Assembly: GCA_965215025.1 (NCBI GenBank)
Contig: CBDCCV010000001.1
Coordinates: forward strand, 310,001 to 374,000
Origin: CBDCCV01 sp965215025
GTDB lineage: Bacteria; Bacteroidota; Rhodothermia; Rhodothermales; Salinibacteraceae
DNA length: 64,000 bases
Direction: 5' to 3'
Shown: positions 9,071 to 17,159 of the stretch, piece by piece
Layout: every line of letters starts with the position of its first letter
How positions within the stretch are numbered: position 1 is the stretch's first letter
Made by a program: the position numbers and the translations under genes
Notes under the pieces: generated by a model
Seen by the model: the letters and a program-made list of their open reading frames with translations, nothing else
Database searches by the model: none
Told to the model about the DNA's origin: nothing

Positions 9071-9520
9071 CTACGGCAGGTGCTCCAGATCGTCCAGGTC
9101 CTTGTGCCGGCCGCTGGCTCGCTTGTTCTTTTTTAGGCACTCCAGCCCAATGATCTGCGTTCTCACACCGCCCAACGTGTCTTCTATGCGGCTTTCGTAG
9201 CACTCTGCGAAGGCGACGCCACTCGCGCTCGTCAGCATCTCCACACGCAGCGGCGGGTGGCCCATGCGCACGATCTGATCCGCCTTGGTGAAGAGTGCCG
9301 GCTTGAGCGCAGGCACGTCGAAGCCAAACGCCCGCAGGGCCTCTGCTACGCGCTGCGCGTTCTCTTCGCTGCGCTCGATCCAGATGTCGATGTCGCCCGT
9401 CGTCCGAGGGTAGCCGTGGTACGCCACCGCGTAGCCGCCCACGACGAGGCACTTCACCTCATGCGCGCTCAGCGACCTCAAGAGTTCGCTGAATACGGTC
9501 GGAAGCTGGATCGTAGGCAT
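9071..9520 (-). CDS. Nucleotidyltransferase-fold protein, second gene of a two-gene module (copy 1)
   Basis: A 149-residue protein of the minimal nucleotidyltransferase/AbiEii-like fold. It shows GGYAVAYHGYPRTTGDIDIWI, where GG and the D-x-D (Asp-Ile-Asp) are the expected nucleotide and metal sites. The 62-bp overlap with the preceding small gene (9459-9665) means the two are translationally coupled. Related proteins are often annotated as DUF6036 or antitoxin-like nucleotidyltransferases; whether the pair acts as a toxin-antitoxin module is not shown. A similar but distinct module occurs at 55957-56692 and, decayed, at 59730-60158. Confidence 0.85.
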   Translation of the reverse strand: MPTIQLPTVFSELLRSLSAHEVKCLVVGGYAVAYHGYPRTTGDIDIWIERSEENAQRVAEALRAFGFDVPALKPALFTKADQIVRMGHPPLRVEMLTSASGVAFAECYESRIEDTLGGVRTQIIGLECLKKNKRASGRHKDLDDLEHLP

Positions 9521-9665
9521 AATTGATCTGGCGCATGGTTTCGAGCGCGCTCAGGCGCTCCTGCGGCGAGAGAGAGCGCCAGTACGCCTTGTCCGCCTCT
9601 TCGGCTTCACCGAATGAGGTTACTGAGAACGCCGACTTGTCCAGCTTAAGATGTGCGTCAGCCAT
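9459..9665 (-). CDS. Small partner protein of nucleotidyltransferase module (copy 1)
   Basis: A 68-residue predicted helical protein containing YWRSLSPQERLSALETMRQI and a C-terminal DRIQRTLEV. Small proteins with this 'YW..SP.ERL.A.E..R' pattern commonly precede nucleotidyltransferase genes in many bacteria. Its last 62 bp overlap the start of the nucleotidyltransferase gene in another frame. This supports both being real, because the downstream start MPTIQLPTVFSELL matches the usual family N-terminus. The function is unknown. Confidence 0.75.
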   Translation of the reverse strand: MADAHLKLDKSAFSVTSFGEAEEADKAYWRSLSPQERLSALETMRQINYAYDPASDRIQRTLEVAERA

Positions 9666-9914
9666 TGCGCGGTATTGGACATGGATTAGATGTGAAGACG
9701 GCGCGTAGAACGCCTAACAGGGTCGCTGGCGCTTTGCTTCAGCCCGCAGTGGCGAGTTCTGCCGCACCCTATTTCACGAGCGCCCTTAAGGTTGGTGTGC
9801 GACAGCGGGCGGGACATAGTGGGACCTCGCCTTTTCCAACGAGGCTCAAACGGTCCCCTAACTCCGGCCTTAGTGCCGTAGCCAAAGGTTCCACCTCGAA
9901 CCGCTGCCGCACGT
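9666..9914. other. Intergenic stretch without recognised features
   Basis: About 250 bp between the small module gene and the unusual tRNA-Leu. No convincing ORF, RNA or strong hairpin was recognised. It must contain the promoter of the small-gene/nucleotidyltransferase pair. Confidence 0.4.
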
Positions 9915-10032
9915 TGGTACTCCCGGTGGGACTCGAACCCACATAGTCTTTCAACCGGCGGTTTTCCTGAGCGTTCAGGCACGCGCGGAGCGCTCAAGAA
10001 ACCGCTGCGTCTGCCAATTCCGCCACGGGAGC
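9915..10032 (-). tRNA. tRNA-Leu-like gene with a 31-nt expansion of the anticodon loop
   Basis: On the minus strand, acceptor GCTCCCG (from 10032) pairs with CGGGAGT. The D-arm GCGGAATTGGCAGACGC is typical of tRNA-Leu, a variable arm follows the anticodon stem, the T-arm is GTGGG-TTCGAGT-CCCAC, and CCA is encoded (9915-9917). The anticodon stem GCGGT (10001-10005) pairs with ACCGC (9958-9962). The loop between them (9963-10000) is 38 nt instead of 7. Inside it CTTGAGCG and CGCTCAGG form an 8-bp helix with one G-U pair, leaving TT before and AAA after. No clean removal of 31 contiguous bases restores a leucine anticodon, so the anticodon cannot be assigned. The total is 118 nt, against about 87 expected. 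It may be a tRNA with a small intron-like insert or a pseudo-tRNA. Confidence 0.75.
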
Positions 10033-10109
10033 GACGGCCTAAAGGTAATCAACCGCTGTACCAAGCGGGCGCGGCATCACAGAACAGAAAGGTGGGCAGT
10101 CCGGCAAGT

Positions 10110-11198
10110 TTACGCCTCCACCGCTGCCTCGTTCTCTTCCCAGTTCTCAATCGCTTCGAGGACGGCGTCTACGATCTTGCCCTCGGGCACGGTGCGTACG
10201 ACCTTCCCGCGCTTGAAGAGGTGCGCGCGCCCGCGGCCGAGCGAGACGCCCAGGTCCGCGCCGGCGGCCTCGCCGGGGCCGTTGACGGCGCAGCCCATGA
10301 GCGCCACGCTCAGGTCCTTGTCGAAGCGGCGCGCCTTAACGGCGGCCTCGACCTCTTCAACAATCGAGAACAGATCGCCCACGAGCCGCCCGCACGTCGG
10401 GCACGCGATGATGTTGACGCCGGGGCGGCCGATCCCCAAGCTCTTGAGGATCTGGTGCCCCACCTCGACCTCTTTGACCGAGTCAGTGGCGAGGGAGACG
10501 CGGATCGTGTCGCCGATCCCATCCGCAAGCAAAGAACCGATGCCAACGGCGCTCTTGACCGTGCCCGTCTGCAAAGAGCCGCTCTCGGTCACGCCGAGGT
10601 GGAGCGGGAAGTCCGTCTCCTGGGCGACGAGGCGGTAGGACTGGATCATCTTGTACGGGTCCGAGTGCTTGACGGAGATGACCACGTCCTCGAAGCCGTT
10701 CTTTGTGCAGACCTCGACGTGGCGCATGGCGCTCTCCAGCAAAGCCTCGGGCTTCGGGTAGCCGTGCTTGTCGAGGATGTCCTGCTCGAGCGATCCGCTG
10801 TTGACGCCGATGCGGATGGGGATGCCCTTTTCTTTGGCCGCCAGTAAAACCTCGCGCTCCCACTCCGGCTTGCCGATGTTGCCGGGGTTGATGCGCACCT
10901 TCGCCATGCCGGCCTCGATGGCCTGGAGGGCGTACTGGTAGTTGAAGTGGATGTCGGCCACGATGGGCACGGGCGCGCCCTGGGCGATGTCTTTCAAGGC
11001 GTCGGCGTCCTCGGGGCGCGGGACGGCCACGCGGACAATGTCGGCGCCGGCGTCGGCCAGGCGCTCGATCTCGGCGAGGCACTTCTCGACCTCGTGCGTC
11101 TTGCCCGTCGTCATCGACTGCACGGAGACGGGCGCGCCGCCGCCGATCTGCACGTCGCCCACGTGGACGGCGCGGGTGGTTCTGCGCGGTCGGTTCAT
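10110..11198 (-). CDS. ispG: 4-hydroxy-3-methylbut-2-enyl diphosphate synthase
   Basis: The [4Fe-4S] enzyme of the MEP isoprenoid pathway that converts MEcPP to HMBPP. The 362-residue length is that of the common bacterial form, without the extra central domain seen in many Bacteroidetes and plants. The TIM-barrel part starts RTTRAVHVGDVQIGG. The cluster ligands are Cys266 and Cys269 (CPTCGR) and Cys303 in GCAVNGPGE, with the conserved Glu310. Another MEP pathway gene, ispE, is at 23360-24214. It is separated by about 80 bp from the upstream-facing tRNA-Leu. Confidence 0.96.
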   Translation of the reverse strand: MNRPRRTTRAVHVGDVQIGGGAPVSVQSMTTGKTHEVEKCLAEIERLADAGADIVRVAVPRPEDADALKDIAQGAPVPIVADIHFNYQYALQAIEAGMAKVRINPGNIGKPEWEREVLLAAKEKGIPIRIGVNSGSLEQDILDKHGYPKPEALLESAMRHVEVCTKNGFEDVVISVKHSDPYKMIQSYRLVAQETDFPLHLGVTESGSLQTGTVKSAVGIGSLLADGIGDTIRVSLATDSVKEVEVGHQILKSLGIGRPGVNIIACPTCGRLVGDLFSIVEEVEAAVKARRFDKDLSVALMGCAVNGPGEAAGADLGVSLGRGRAHLFKRGKVVRTVPEGKIVDAVLEAIENWEENEAAVEA

Positions 11199-11324
11199 CT
11201 GGAAAAGGGAGTGGCTCTTGGAGGGGCGGAACGGCTTCGGGGCGTGGTACCGCTGCGATGGGGGGAGGTTCGTGAGTGCGTTAGAACGCGAGCGTGTTTA
11301 ACGTTCAACGCACAAACGCTCCGC

Positions 11325-12458
11325 CTACTCGTCGCGCCAGCGCAGATGCGCCACGAGCGGGCGGTGATCGGAGAGGTCCACGTCCGGGACCTCGGCAGAA
11401 AGCACTTCCCACTCCTCGCTCGCCAGGATAAAATCGATGCGCACGAAGGGGAGCCGCGCGTGGTACGTGGCGCCCCAGCCCCAGCCGGCGGCTTGGTAGG
11501 CGTCCTGCATCCCTCTGGAAAGCGTGCGGTAGACCCAGCTGTGCGGCGTCGAGTTGAAGTCGCCCGCTACGAGGACGGGCAGCGTCTCCTCGTCGAGCAT
11601 GGCGCGGACGGCCTCGGCCTCCACGGCGCGCACGCGGTAGGCGCGGCGGTACTGCCGGAGGTAGCGCCGCCAGAAGCGCGCGCTCATCGGTGAGAGGCGC
11701 TCTTCTTCCCACGGCTTGTTCGGGCCGAAGGAGCGCAGGTGCAGGTTGTAGAACACGGCCTCGCGCCCGCGCCACGCAAAGCGCGTGCGCACGGCGAAGC
11801 TCGTGTCTCGGCCGGCGGGACCCGGCAGCGGGTGGTGCTCCTGATCCAAAAGGCGGAGGCGGCTCAGCACCGGCAGCGTCGTCCTCCGATGCCGCCCCTC
11901 GACGCGCGCCACGTCGTAATGGAGCGAGTCGATCAGGCTGATGAGGTGCCGGGCCGAGGTTTGCACGTGGGGCGGGCGTCGCTCGTAGCGTATCCACGTT
12001 TCTTGCAGCGCGATCAGGTCGGGGTCGATGCGGCGCGTGAGCGCTTCGAGCGTGAGCGGCGCATGGCCGGCCTCGGCGGCGCTCACGGCCCGCGCGCCGG
12101 GCGTTGCTTGCGCGGCCTCCTGCTCCACCCCGCCCCAGTGCGGCACGTTGAACGTCAGCAGCGTGAGCGCGTCCGGGCCGGGCGCCTCCCAGCGCGGCAG
12201 CCCGCCCGGCGGCAGAAAGCGCACGGCCACGAGGAGCGCCAGGAGCGCGTGCCCGGCCGCCAGCCGCCACCGCCGCGCCGCGAGCGCGCCTGCCAGCACG
12301 GCTAACACGGCCGCGCTCAGGTACGGCAGCCCGACGGCCACCAGCTCCGCCCACCACCCGTAGCGCGGGTGCACGTACCGCGCCGCGTAGCCGACCAGGA
12401 AGAGCAGGACGAGGAGCGCGTCGAACCCGAGGAAAACGGCGCGGAGGATACGGCGCAC
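11325..12458 (-). CDS. Endonuclease/exonuclease/phosphatase (EEP) family membrane protein
   Basis: A 377-residue protein with three N-terminal membrane helices (about 5-25, 33-60, 65-85) followed by an EEP domain. The motifs are LLTFNVPHWGG, IALQETW (metal-binding Glu), YNLHLRS, VAGDFNSTPHS and the terminal DLSDHRPLVA with the catalytic Asp-His. Proteins of this layout are annotated as endonuclease/exonuclease/phosphatase family proteins. The active site should face the periplasm or cytoplasm depending on helix number, and the substrate is unknown. It lies between ispG and the rhomboid pair. Confidence 0.9.
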   Translation of the reverse strand: MRRILRAVFLGFDALLVLLFLVGYAARYVHPRYGWWAELVAVGLPYLSAAVLAVLAGALAARRWRLAAGHALLALLVAVRFLPPGGLPRWEAPGPDALTLLTFNVPHWGGVEQEAAQATPGARAVSAAEAGHAPLTLEALTRRIDPDLIALQETWIRYERRPPHVQTSARHLISLIDSLHYDVARVEGRHRRTTLPVLSRLRLLDQEHHPLPGPAGRDTSFAVRTRFAWRGREAVFYNLHLRSFGPNKPWEEERLSPMSARFWRRYLRQYRRAYRVRAVEAEAVRAMLDEETLPVLVAGDFNSTPHSWVYRTLSRGMQDAYQAAGWGWGATYHARLPFVRIDFILASEEWEVLSAEVPDVDLSDHRPLVAHLRWRDE

Positions 12459-12571
12459 GGCGGAGGGAATTGAGACGAAGAGGCGAAGAATGGAAGAACG
12501 GAAGACGAGGTCAGCTTTGCCAGACGCCTCGCTTCCTCGACTCGTCGGCTCATCGTTTCACGGCGCGGCGC

Positions 12572-13546
12572 TCAGCCGCGGCTGGCGTCTTCGAGGATGC
12601 GCTTCTCCTCGTCGGAGAGGGCCTCGTAGCCGCCCTCGCTGATCTTGTCGAGGATGCGGTTGATCTCGGCCTCGCGGGCGTTCTCGCGGGCGTTGCGGCG
12701 GTCGCGCTCCTCGCGGGCGGTGCGGGGGGCGCCTGCGGGGCCGCTCCGCTCCGAGGAGGCGCGCTCCGGCGGACTCAGCCAGGTCCTGAAGCGGCTCCAC
12801 AGCCCCTCGTCCTCCGAGGGGGCCGCCTGTGTGGTGGTCCGCTGCGGGCCGGAGCGCGGGCGCCCGCCGCCGGAGCGCCGGCGCGTCTCGAAAAAGAGGC
12901 GCGCCCACGAGGTCAGGTCCCATCCGCTGCGCTCGGCCCGCGCAAAGAGGAAGCCCGAGAGCGCCCCGCCGATGTGTGCCGCCACCGCCGTGCTCGTCCC
13001 GCCGATGAGCAGGATGTCGATCACCAGAAAGCCGATGACCACGTACAAGAGCCGCACCGTCCCAATGAAAAGGAGCGCGATCTTCTTGTACGGATACAGA
13101 ATCGCCACGGCGGTGAGGAGCGCGAGCACCGAGGCCGAGGCGCCGTAGACGACCACCGCCCCCGGCAGCGCGGCGTAGACGAGCACGGTAAACAACCCGC
13201 CCCCGATCCCGCCCAGGACGTAGAGCGCCAAGAGCTGATGCGGCCCGTGCATCTCCTCGTACTCCTGCCCGATCCAGTAGAGCCAGAGCATGTTAAAGCC
13301 CACATGCAAAAGCCCGCCAAAGCCGCCGCCCAGGTGCAAAAAGTTGTACGTGACGAGCTGCCACGGCTCCAAGAGAATGCCCGGCAGCGCAGGGTTGAGC
13401 GCGAGGTGGTCGCGCGCGAAGAGCAAGAGCGCGTCCAGCCCCACGATGTCGAACACGCGCGCGGCCACGTAGAGCACCACGTTGATGGTGATCAGTGCAC
13501 GCAAGGCGCGCGGCCGGCTGCTGTACCACGTCTGAAACTGGCTCAC
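12572..13546 (-). CDS. Rhomboid family intramembrane serine protease (with C-terminal tail domain)
   Basis: A 324-residue membrane protease. GASAS carries the catalytic Ser137, and AHIGGALSGF carries His191. The amphipathic HVGFNMLWLYWIG region with Asn85 is the usual oxyanion helix. About six membrane segments cover residues 15-205. The hydrophilic tail ends in INRILDKISEGGYEALSDEE, a short C-terminal motif common in Bacteroidota-type rhomboids. A second rhomboid gene lies immediately upstream on the same strand (120 bp away), suggesting duplication and divergence. Substrates are unknown. Confidence 0.94.
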   Translation of the reverse strand: MSQFQTWYSSRPRALRALITINVVLYVAARVFDIVGLDALLLFARDHLALNPALPGILLEPWQLVTYNFLHLGGGFGGLLHVGFNMLWLYWIGQEYEEMHGPHQLLALYVLGGIGGGLFTVLVYAALPGAVVVYGASASVLALLTAVAILYPYKKIALLFIGTVRLLYVVIGFLVIDILLIGGTSTAVAAHIGGALSGFLFARAERSGWDLTSWARLFFETRRRSGGGRPRSGPQRTTTQAAPSEDEGLWSRFRTWLSPPERASSERSGPAGAPRTAREERDRRNARENAREAEINRILDKISEGGYEALSDEEKRILEDASRG

Positions 13547-13644
13547 GAGCGAAAAGAGAGCTGCGTTTTATTCACGAGAGAGCGTGGGGGCGAGGGGCCG
13601 CCGCGGGCGCATCGATCCACACAGGCGGAGCGACCGACGGAGGA

Positions 13645-13668
13645 AGATCCCAAATCCAAAACCGAATC
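13645..13668. repeat. AT-rich heptad-like repeat (AATCCAAAA type)
   Basis: A run of CAAATCCAAAACCGAATCA in an otherwise GC-rich gap. It matches the repeats at 20351, 24671 and 31439. It lies between the two rhomboid genes, just after the stop of the upstream one. Confidence 0.5.
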
Positions 13669-14344
13669 ACCAGCGCATAGGCTGCTCTGGCTCCAGGGGC
13701 AGGCGCCCGCGCCAGTACTGGATCAGCCCGAAGCCGACCACCGCGCCGCCGAGGTGCGCAAAGTTCGCCACGCCGGCCTGCGTGCCCGTCACCGCCGAGA
13801 ACAGCTCGAACGCGCCGAGGCCCAGCACGAACCACTTCGCCTTGATGGGGATGGGCGGGAAGAGCAGCATGATCCGCCGCTCGGGAAACATCATCCCGAA
13901 GGCCAGAAGGATGCCGTAGACGCCGCCCGAGGCGCCCACCGTGGGCACGGACGATCCCCAAGTGACGGCCATCTGCGCCAGCCCGGCCCCGACGACGCAC
14001 ACGAAGTAGAAAACGCCAAAGCGGCGCGACCCCCAGATGTTCTCGATCTGCGTCCCAAACATCCACAGGGCGAAGAGGTTGAAAAAGATGTGCCCAAAGC
14101 CGCCGTGCAAGAAGGCGTAGGTGATGATCTGCCACGGCCAGAACTGCGGCACCGCGTCCGGCCCGCCCAGCGTGAAGACGTAGCTCGGCCCGCCCAGCGG
14201 CCAGAGCGCAAACCACGTCATCAAGAAGCTGTTCATCGTCAGCTGTGCAAAAAACACCAGCCCGTTGAGGATGAGCAGGTTTTTGATGACGGGCGGGAAG
14301 ACCGAGAACTGCGTGGGAGGCTGGTACTCTGCTCGCTGTGGCAT
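13667..14344 (-). CDS. Rhomboid family intramembrane serine protease
   Basis: A 225-residue protein of the minimal six-helix rhomboid type. The catalytic Ser139 is in VGASGGVYG and His197 in FAHLGGAVVG. WQIITYAFLHGGFGHIFFN gives the conserved His and Asn of the second helix. The ATG at 14344 (MPQRAEYQPP) is preferred; upstream in-frame starts would add about 100 Arg-rich residues that do not look coding. It is paired with the rhomboid at 12572-13546. Functions of tandem rhomboids are not established here. Confidence 0.94.
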   Translation of the reverse strand: MPQRAEYQPPTQFSVFPPVIKNLLILNGLVFFAQLTMNSFLMTWFALWPLGGPSYVFTLGGPDAVPQFWPWQIITYAFLHGGFGHIFFNLFALWMFGTQIENIWGSRRFGVFYFVCVVGAGLAQMAVTWGSSVPTVGASGGVYGILLAFGMMFPERRIMLLFPPIPIKAKWFVLGLGAFELFSAVTGTQAGVANFAHLGGAVVGFGLIQYWRGRLPLEPEQPMRW

Positions 14345-14694
14345 TCCGGAAGGGCCTGTGTTACGATGTGAACCGTTGCCGCGCGGCCTGCTTTTACGGA
14401 CGGCACCCCGCGTAGATGCACGCCGCCAGCCGGCTGCACCAGCCTGAACGCCGCTTGCCTGGCTACGTGCCCGCCGCCGCATGAAATCTTCGCCCGCCGC
14501 GCCGCCGCCGCACCCTGCGCGGCATGATGCTGGCTCGCCTTCTTTTACCCAGCGCGCCGTCAGAAGCACTCGTAGGGGCGTAGCACCGCTACGCCCTCGC
14601 TCGATAAAGCTCAACCGCCCGCGCGCCCTACGCAACCGAAGCACTCGCCTTCGGCAAAGCTGCCACCGCGCCGTCTCCTCCCGAACCGCCGCCC
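14345..14694. other. Intergenic region between divergent rhomboid and PBP genes
   Basis: About 350 bp without a supported gene. It carries the palindrome at 14572-14598 and should contain the divergent promoters for the rhomboid operon and the first penicillin-binding protein. No clear consensus promoter was picked out. Confidence 0.4.
14572..14598. repeat. GTAGGGGC-type palindrome (copy 1)
   Basis: GTAGGGGCGTAGC, a 3-nt ACC loop and GCTACGCCCTC form an imperfect hairpin. It shares its outer GTAGGGGC/GCCCCTAC arms with perfect palindromes at 17038-17066 and 50601-50630, so the three form one repeat family with variable inner arms. Confidence 0.65.
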
Positions 14695-17025
14695 GTGCCC
14701 ACGCCTTTTGCCATAACGAAGCGCCCGCCGCGCCGCGCGCCCTGGGCGTGGGCCGTGGCGCTCGTGGCGACGGCGCTGGCCGTGCCGCTGGGCCTGAGCG
14801 CCCTCGGGGGCGGCCTCTGGGTCGCGCATCGCTCTGCCGAGGTGCCGGACCTGCGCCTCGAACCGCCCACGCGCGTCCGCGCCGCCACGGTGCTCTACGC
14901 CTCCGGCGGCCAGGAGCTGGCGCGCTACTACCGCGAGAACCGCCTGCCCGTTGGTTACAACGCCATCGCCCGGCCGGTGGTGGACGCGCTCGTGGCCACC
15001 GAGGACCATCGCTTTTACGACCATGCCGGCGTAGACTGGCGCCGCATCGCGGCCTCGGCCTGGCACACGTTGCGCGGAGATCGGCAGGGCGGCTCGACGA
15101 TCACCATGCAGCTCGCACGCAACCGCTACCCCGCCATCGCTGGGGCGCCGGACCTCAAGCGCAAGGCCCTGGAGGTGCTCACCGCACGCGCCATCGCAAA
15201 GCGCTACACGAAGCCTGAGGTCGTTGAGATGTACCTGAACACGGTGCCGTTTGGGCGGCGCGCGTTTGGCATCCACTCCGCCGCGCGGCTGTACTTTGGC
15301 AAGGCGCCGCGCGCGCTGAGCGTGCCCGAGGCCGCCACGCTCGTCGGGATGCTTAAGGCCACCTCGCGCTACGACCCGCTGCGCCACCCGGAGCGCGCGC
15401 GCCAGCGCCGCAACGTGGTCCTGGCTCAGATGGCGCGGCGCGGCTTCCTCACCGCCGCCGAGGCCGCGCGCTTCCAGGCCGCGCCGCTGGCCCTGCGGAT
15501 GCGGCCGCCGGCGCTGGAGGCCGGCCCGGCCCCGCACTTTGCCGAGCACGTGCGCCGCTGGCTCGATGCCTGGGCCGCGCGCGAGGGCCGCAACCTCTAC
15601 ACTGAGGGGCTGCGCGTTTACACCACGCTGGACGTGCAGATGCAGCAGATGGCGAGCGCCGCCGCCGCCAAGCAGCTCGGCGCGCTCCAGACCGTGGCCG
15701 CGTACGAGTGGAGCCGCCCGCGCGCCCGGCTTCTTTCTGAAAACATCGCCGCGTACGCCGGGCGCGACACCTCCTTTGCCTACCTCTGGCGCGCCGATCC
15801 GCACCTGGCCGACGCCGCGCTGCGCCGCACGCCGCGCTACCGCCAGCTCCGCCAGCGCGGTCTTTCCTCAAGGAGCGTTCTCGCACGCCTCCGCGCCGAC
15901 GCGGCCTTTGCCGACTCCGCGAAAGCGGCGCTGACGCGCCTCGAGGTTGGCTTCGTGGCCCTCGACCCGCGCAGCGGCTTTGTCAAGGCGTGGGTCGGCG
16001 GGCGCGACTTCGAGCAGGGCGCCTACGACCACGTGGCCTTGGCGCGCCGCCAGCCCGGCTCCACGTTCAAGCCCTTCGTCTACGGCGCCGCGCTCGACTT
16101 CGGCTACGGGCCGGAGGACGCGCTCGCCGGCGGGCGCATCCGCGCGGCGCCGCAGCCCGGCCCGGACGCCGTCACCCTAAGAGACGGCCTCGCCTTCTCG
16201 CGCAACGACGTGGCCGCCAAGATCACCGAGGAGATCGGCCCGCACGAGATAGCCGCCTTTGCCCGGCGGATGGGCATCCGGAGCCGCCTGCGCCCCGTGC
16301 CGTCGCTGGCTTTGGGGACGAGCGAGGTCACGCTCCTGGAGATGGCCTCGGCCTACGCCACGCTGGCCGCCGGCGGCACGCGCCGCCCGCCGCAGACGGT
16401 CCTGCGCATCGAAGACCGGCGCGGCGCCGTGCTCTACGAGGCTCCGGCGCGCGGGCGCAAGGCGCTCTCCGTCTACACCGCGTACACGCTCGTGGACATG
16501 ATGCGCGGCGTGGTCCGCTACGGCACCGGGAGCGCGCTCAGCCGGGCCTGGGGCCTGGCCGATCTCGACCTCGCCGGCAAGACCGGCACCACGCAGCACA
16601 ACGCCGACGGCTGGTTCCTGGCCATGCACCCGGACCTCGTCGCCGGCGCGTGGGTCGGCTTTAACGACCCGCGCGTTCACTTCCGCACCGACCACTGGGG
16701 CTACGGCTCCTCGAACGCCCTGCGCGTGGTGGGCGCCTTTCTTCGTCAGGCGCGCGCCGAGGACGTGCTCCGCCCCGGCGCGCGCTTCGAGGCGCCGCCC
16801 GGCTACCGCACCGCCCGCGCTCCCTCGCCGCAGCGCCACGCCGACCCCGACTCGGCCTTCGCCGCCGGCCAGCAGCCGCACGACGCCTTTGCTCTCGGCC
16901 TTGACTCCACCCGCCGCACCGCCGAAGAAGAAGCCCTCGATCCCCTCACCCGCCAAGCCGCCGACCCCGAGCGCGCCCTGCGGCAGGCGCTGCGCTCTTC
17001 TGAAAAGCAGGACGATTCGCGTTAG
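14695..17025 (+). CDS. Class A penicillin-binding protein (bifunctional transglycosylase/transpeptidase), paralogue 1
   Basis: A 776-residue PBP1-type enzyme that polymerises and cross-links peptidoglycan in the periplasm. There is one N-terminal membrane helix (about 18-43). The GT51 domain has catalytic Glu103 in ATEDHRFYDH and the GGSTITMQLARN motif, and the RRYTKPEVVEMYLN-like helix follows. The transpeptidase domain has STFK (Ser456, Lys459), SRN (502-504) and KTGTT (629-633). The C-terminus after 700 is low-complexity and probably disordered. A second, better conserved paralogue lies 1 kb downstream. The ATG at 14695 gives a basic N-terminus before the helix. Confidence 0.96.
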   Translation: MPTPFAITKRPPRRAPWAWAVALVATALAVPLGLSALGGGLWVAHRSAEVPDLRLEPPTRVRAATVLYASGGQELARYYRENRLPVGYNAIARPVVDALVATEDHRFYDHAGVDWRRIAASAWHTLRGDRQGGSTITMQLARNRYPAIAGAPDLKRKALEVLTARAIAKRYTKPEVVEMYLNTVPFGRRAFGIHSAARLYFGKAPRALSVPEAATLVGMLKATSRYDPLRHPERARQRRNVVLAQMARRGFLTAAEAARFQAAPLALRMRPPALEAGPAPHFAEHVRRWLDAWAAREGRNLYTEGLRVYTTLDVQMQQMASAAAAKQLGALQTVAAYEWSRPRARLLSENIAAYAGRDTSFAYLWRADPHLADAALRRTPRYRQLRQRGLSSRSVLARLRADAAFADSAKAALTRLEVGFVALDPRSGFVKAWVGGRDFEQGAYDHVALARRQPGSTFKPFVYGAALDFGYGPEDALAGGRIRAAPQPGPDAVTLRDGLAFSRNDVAAKITEEIGPHEIAAFARRMGIRSRLRPVPSLALGTSEVTLLEMASAYATLAAGGTRRPPQTVLRIEDRRGAVLYEAPARGRKALSVYTAYTLVDMMRGVVRYGTGSALSRAWGLADLDLAGKTGTTQHNADGWFLAMHPDLVAGAWVGFNDPRVHFRTDHWGYGSSNALRVVGAFLRQARAEDVLRPGARFEAPPGYRTARAPSPQRHADPDSAFAAGQQPHDAFALGLDSTRRTAEEEALDPLTRQAADPERALRQALRSSEKQDDSR

Positions 17026-17037
17026 TCGTTGCCGTCT

Positions 17038-17066
17038 GTAGGGGCACACCGCCGGTGTGCCCCTAC
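17038..17066. repeat. GTAGGGGC-type palindrome (copy 2)
   Basis: A perfect hairpin: GTAGGGGCACACC, loop GCC, GGTGTGCCCCTAC. It lies 13 bp after the stop of the first PBP gene. It could act as a transcription barrier, but no T-tract follows. Same family as 14572-14598 and 50601-50630. Confidence 0.85.
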
Positions 17067-17159
17067 GCCCTCTCCGCAAAGAACCACGGCGTCGCGCGCG
17101 GAACGAAACCGCCGCGCGTTCTCCCACACTCCCATCCGCCCACACACCCATTCCTCGAA

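Noticed and set aside
9963..10000. A group I or archaeal-type intron in the tRNA-Leu anticodon loop
   Set aside because: At about 31 nt it is far too short for a group I intron, and no 31-nt removal gives a leucine anticodon, so a splicing claim is not supported. It is kept as an unexplained insert.
14345..14694. Small genes in the gap before the first PBP
   Set aside because: Open frames there overlap the PBP or consist of Arg/Pro/Ser-rich sequence typical of non-coding GC-rich DNA.
17038..17066. Rho-independent terminator after the first PBP gene
   Set aside because: The hairpin is perfect but no T-run follows, and the same palindrome family occurs in other contexts, so it is listed as a repeat.
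17055..17159. Upstream GTG start for the LpxH-like gene
   Set aside because: It would start inside the palindrome and add about 35 Pro/His-rich residues before the conserved first strand.
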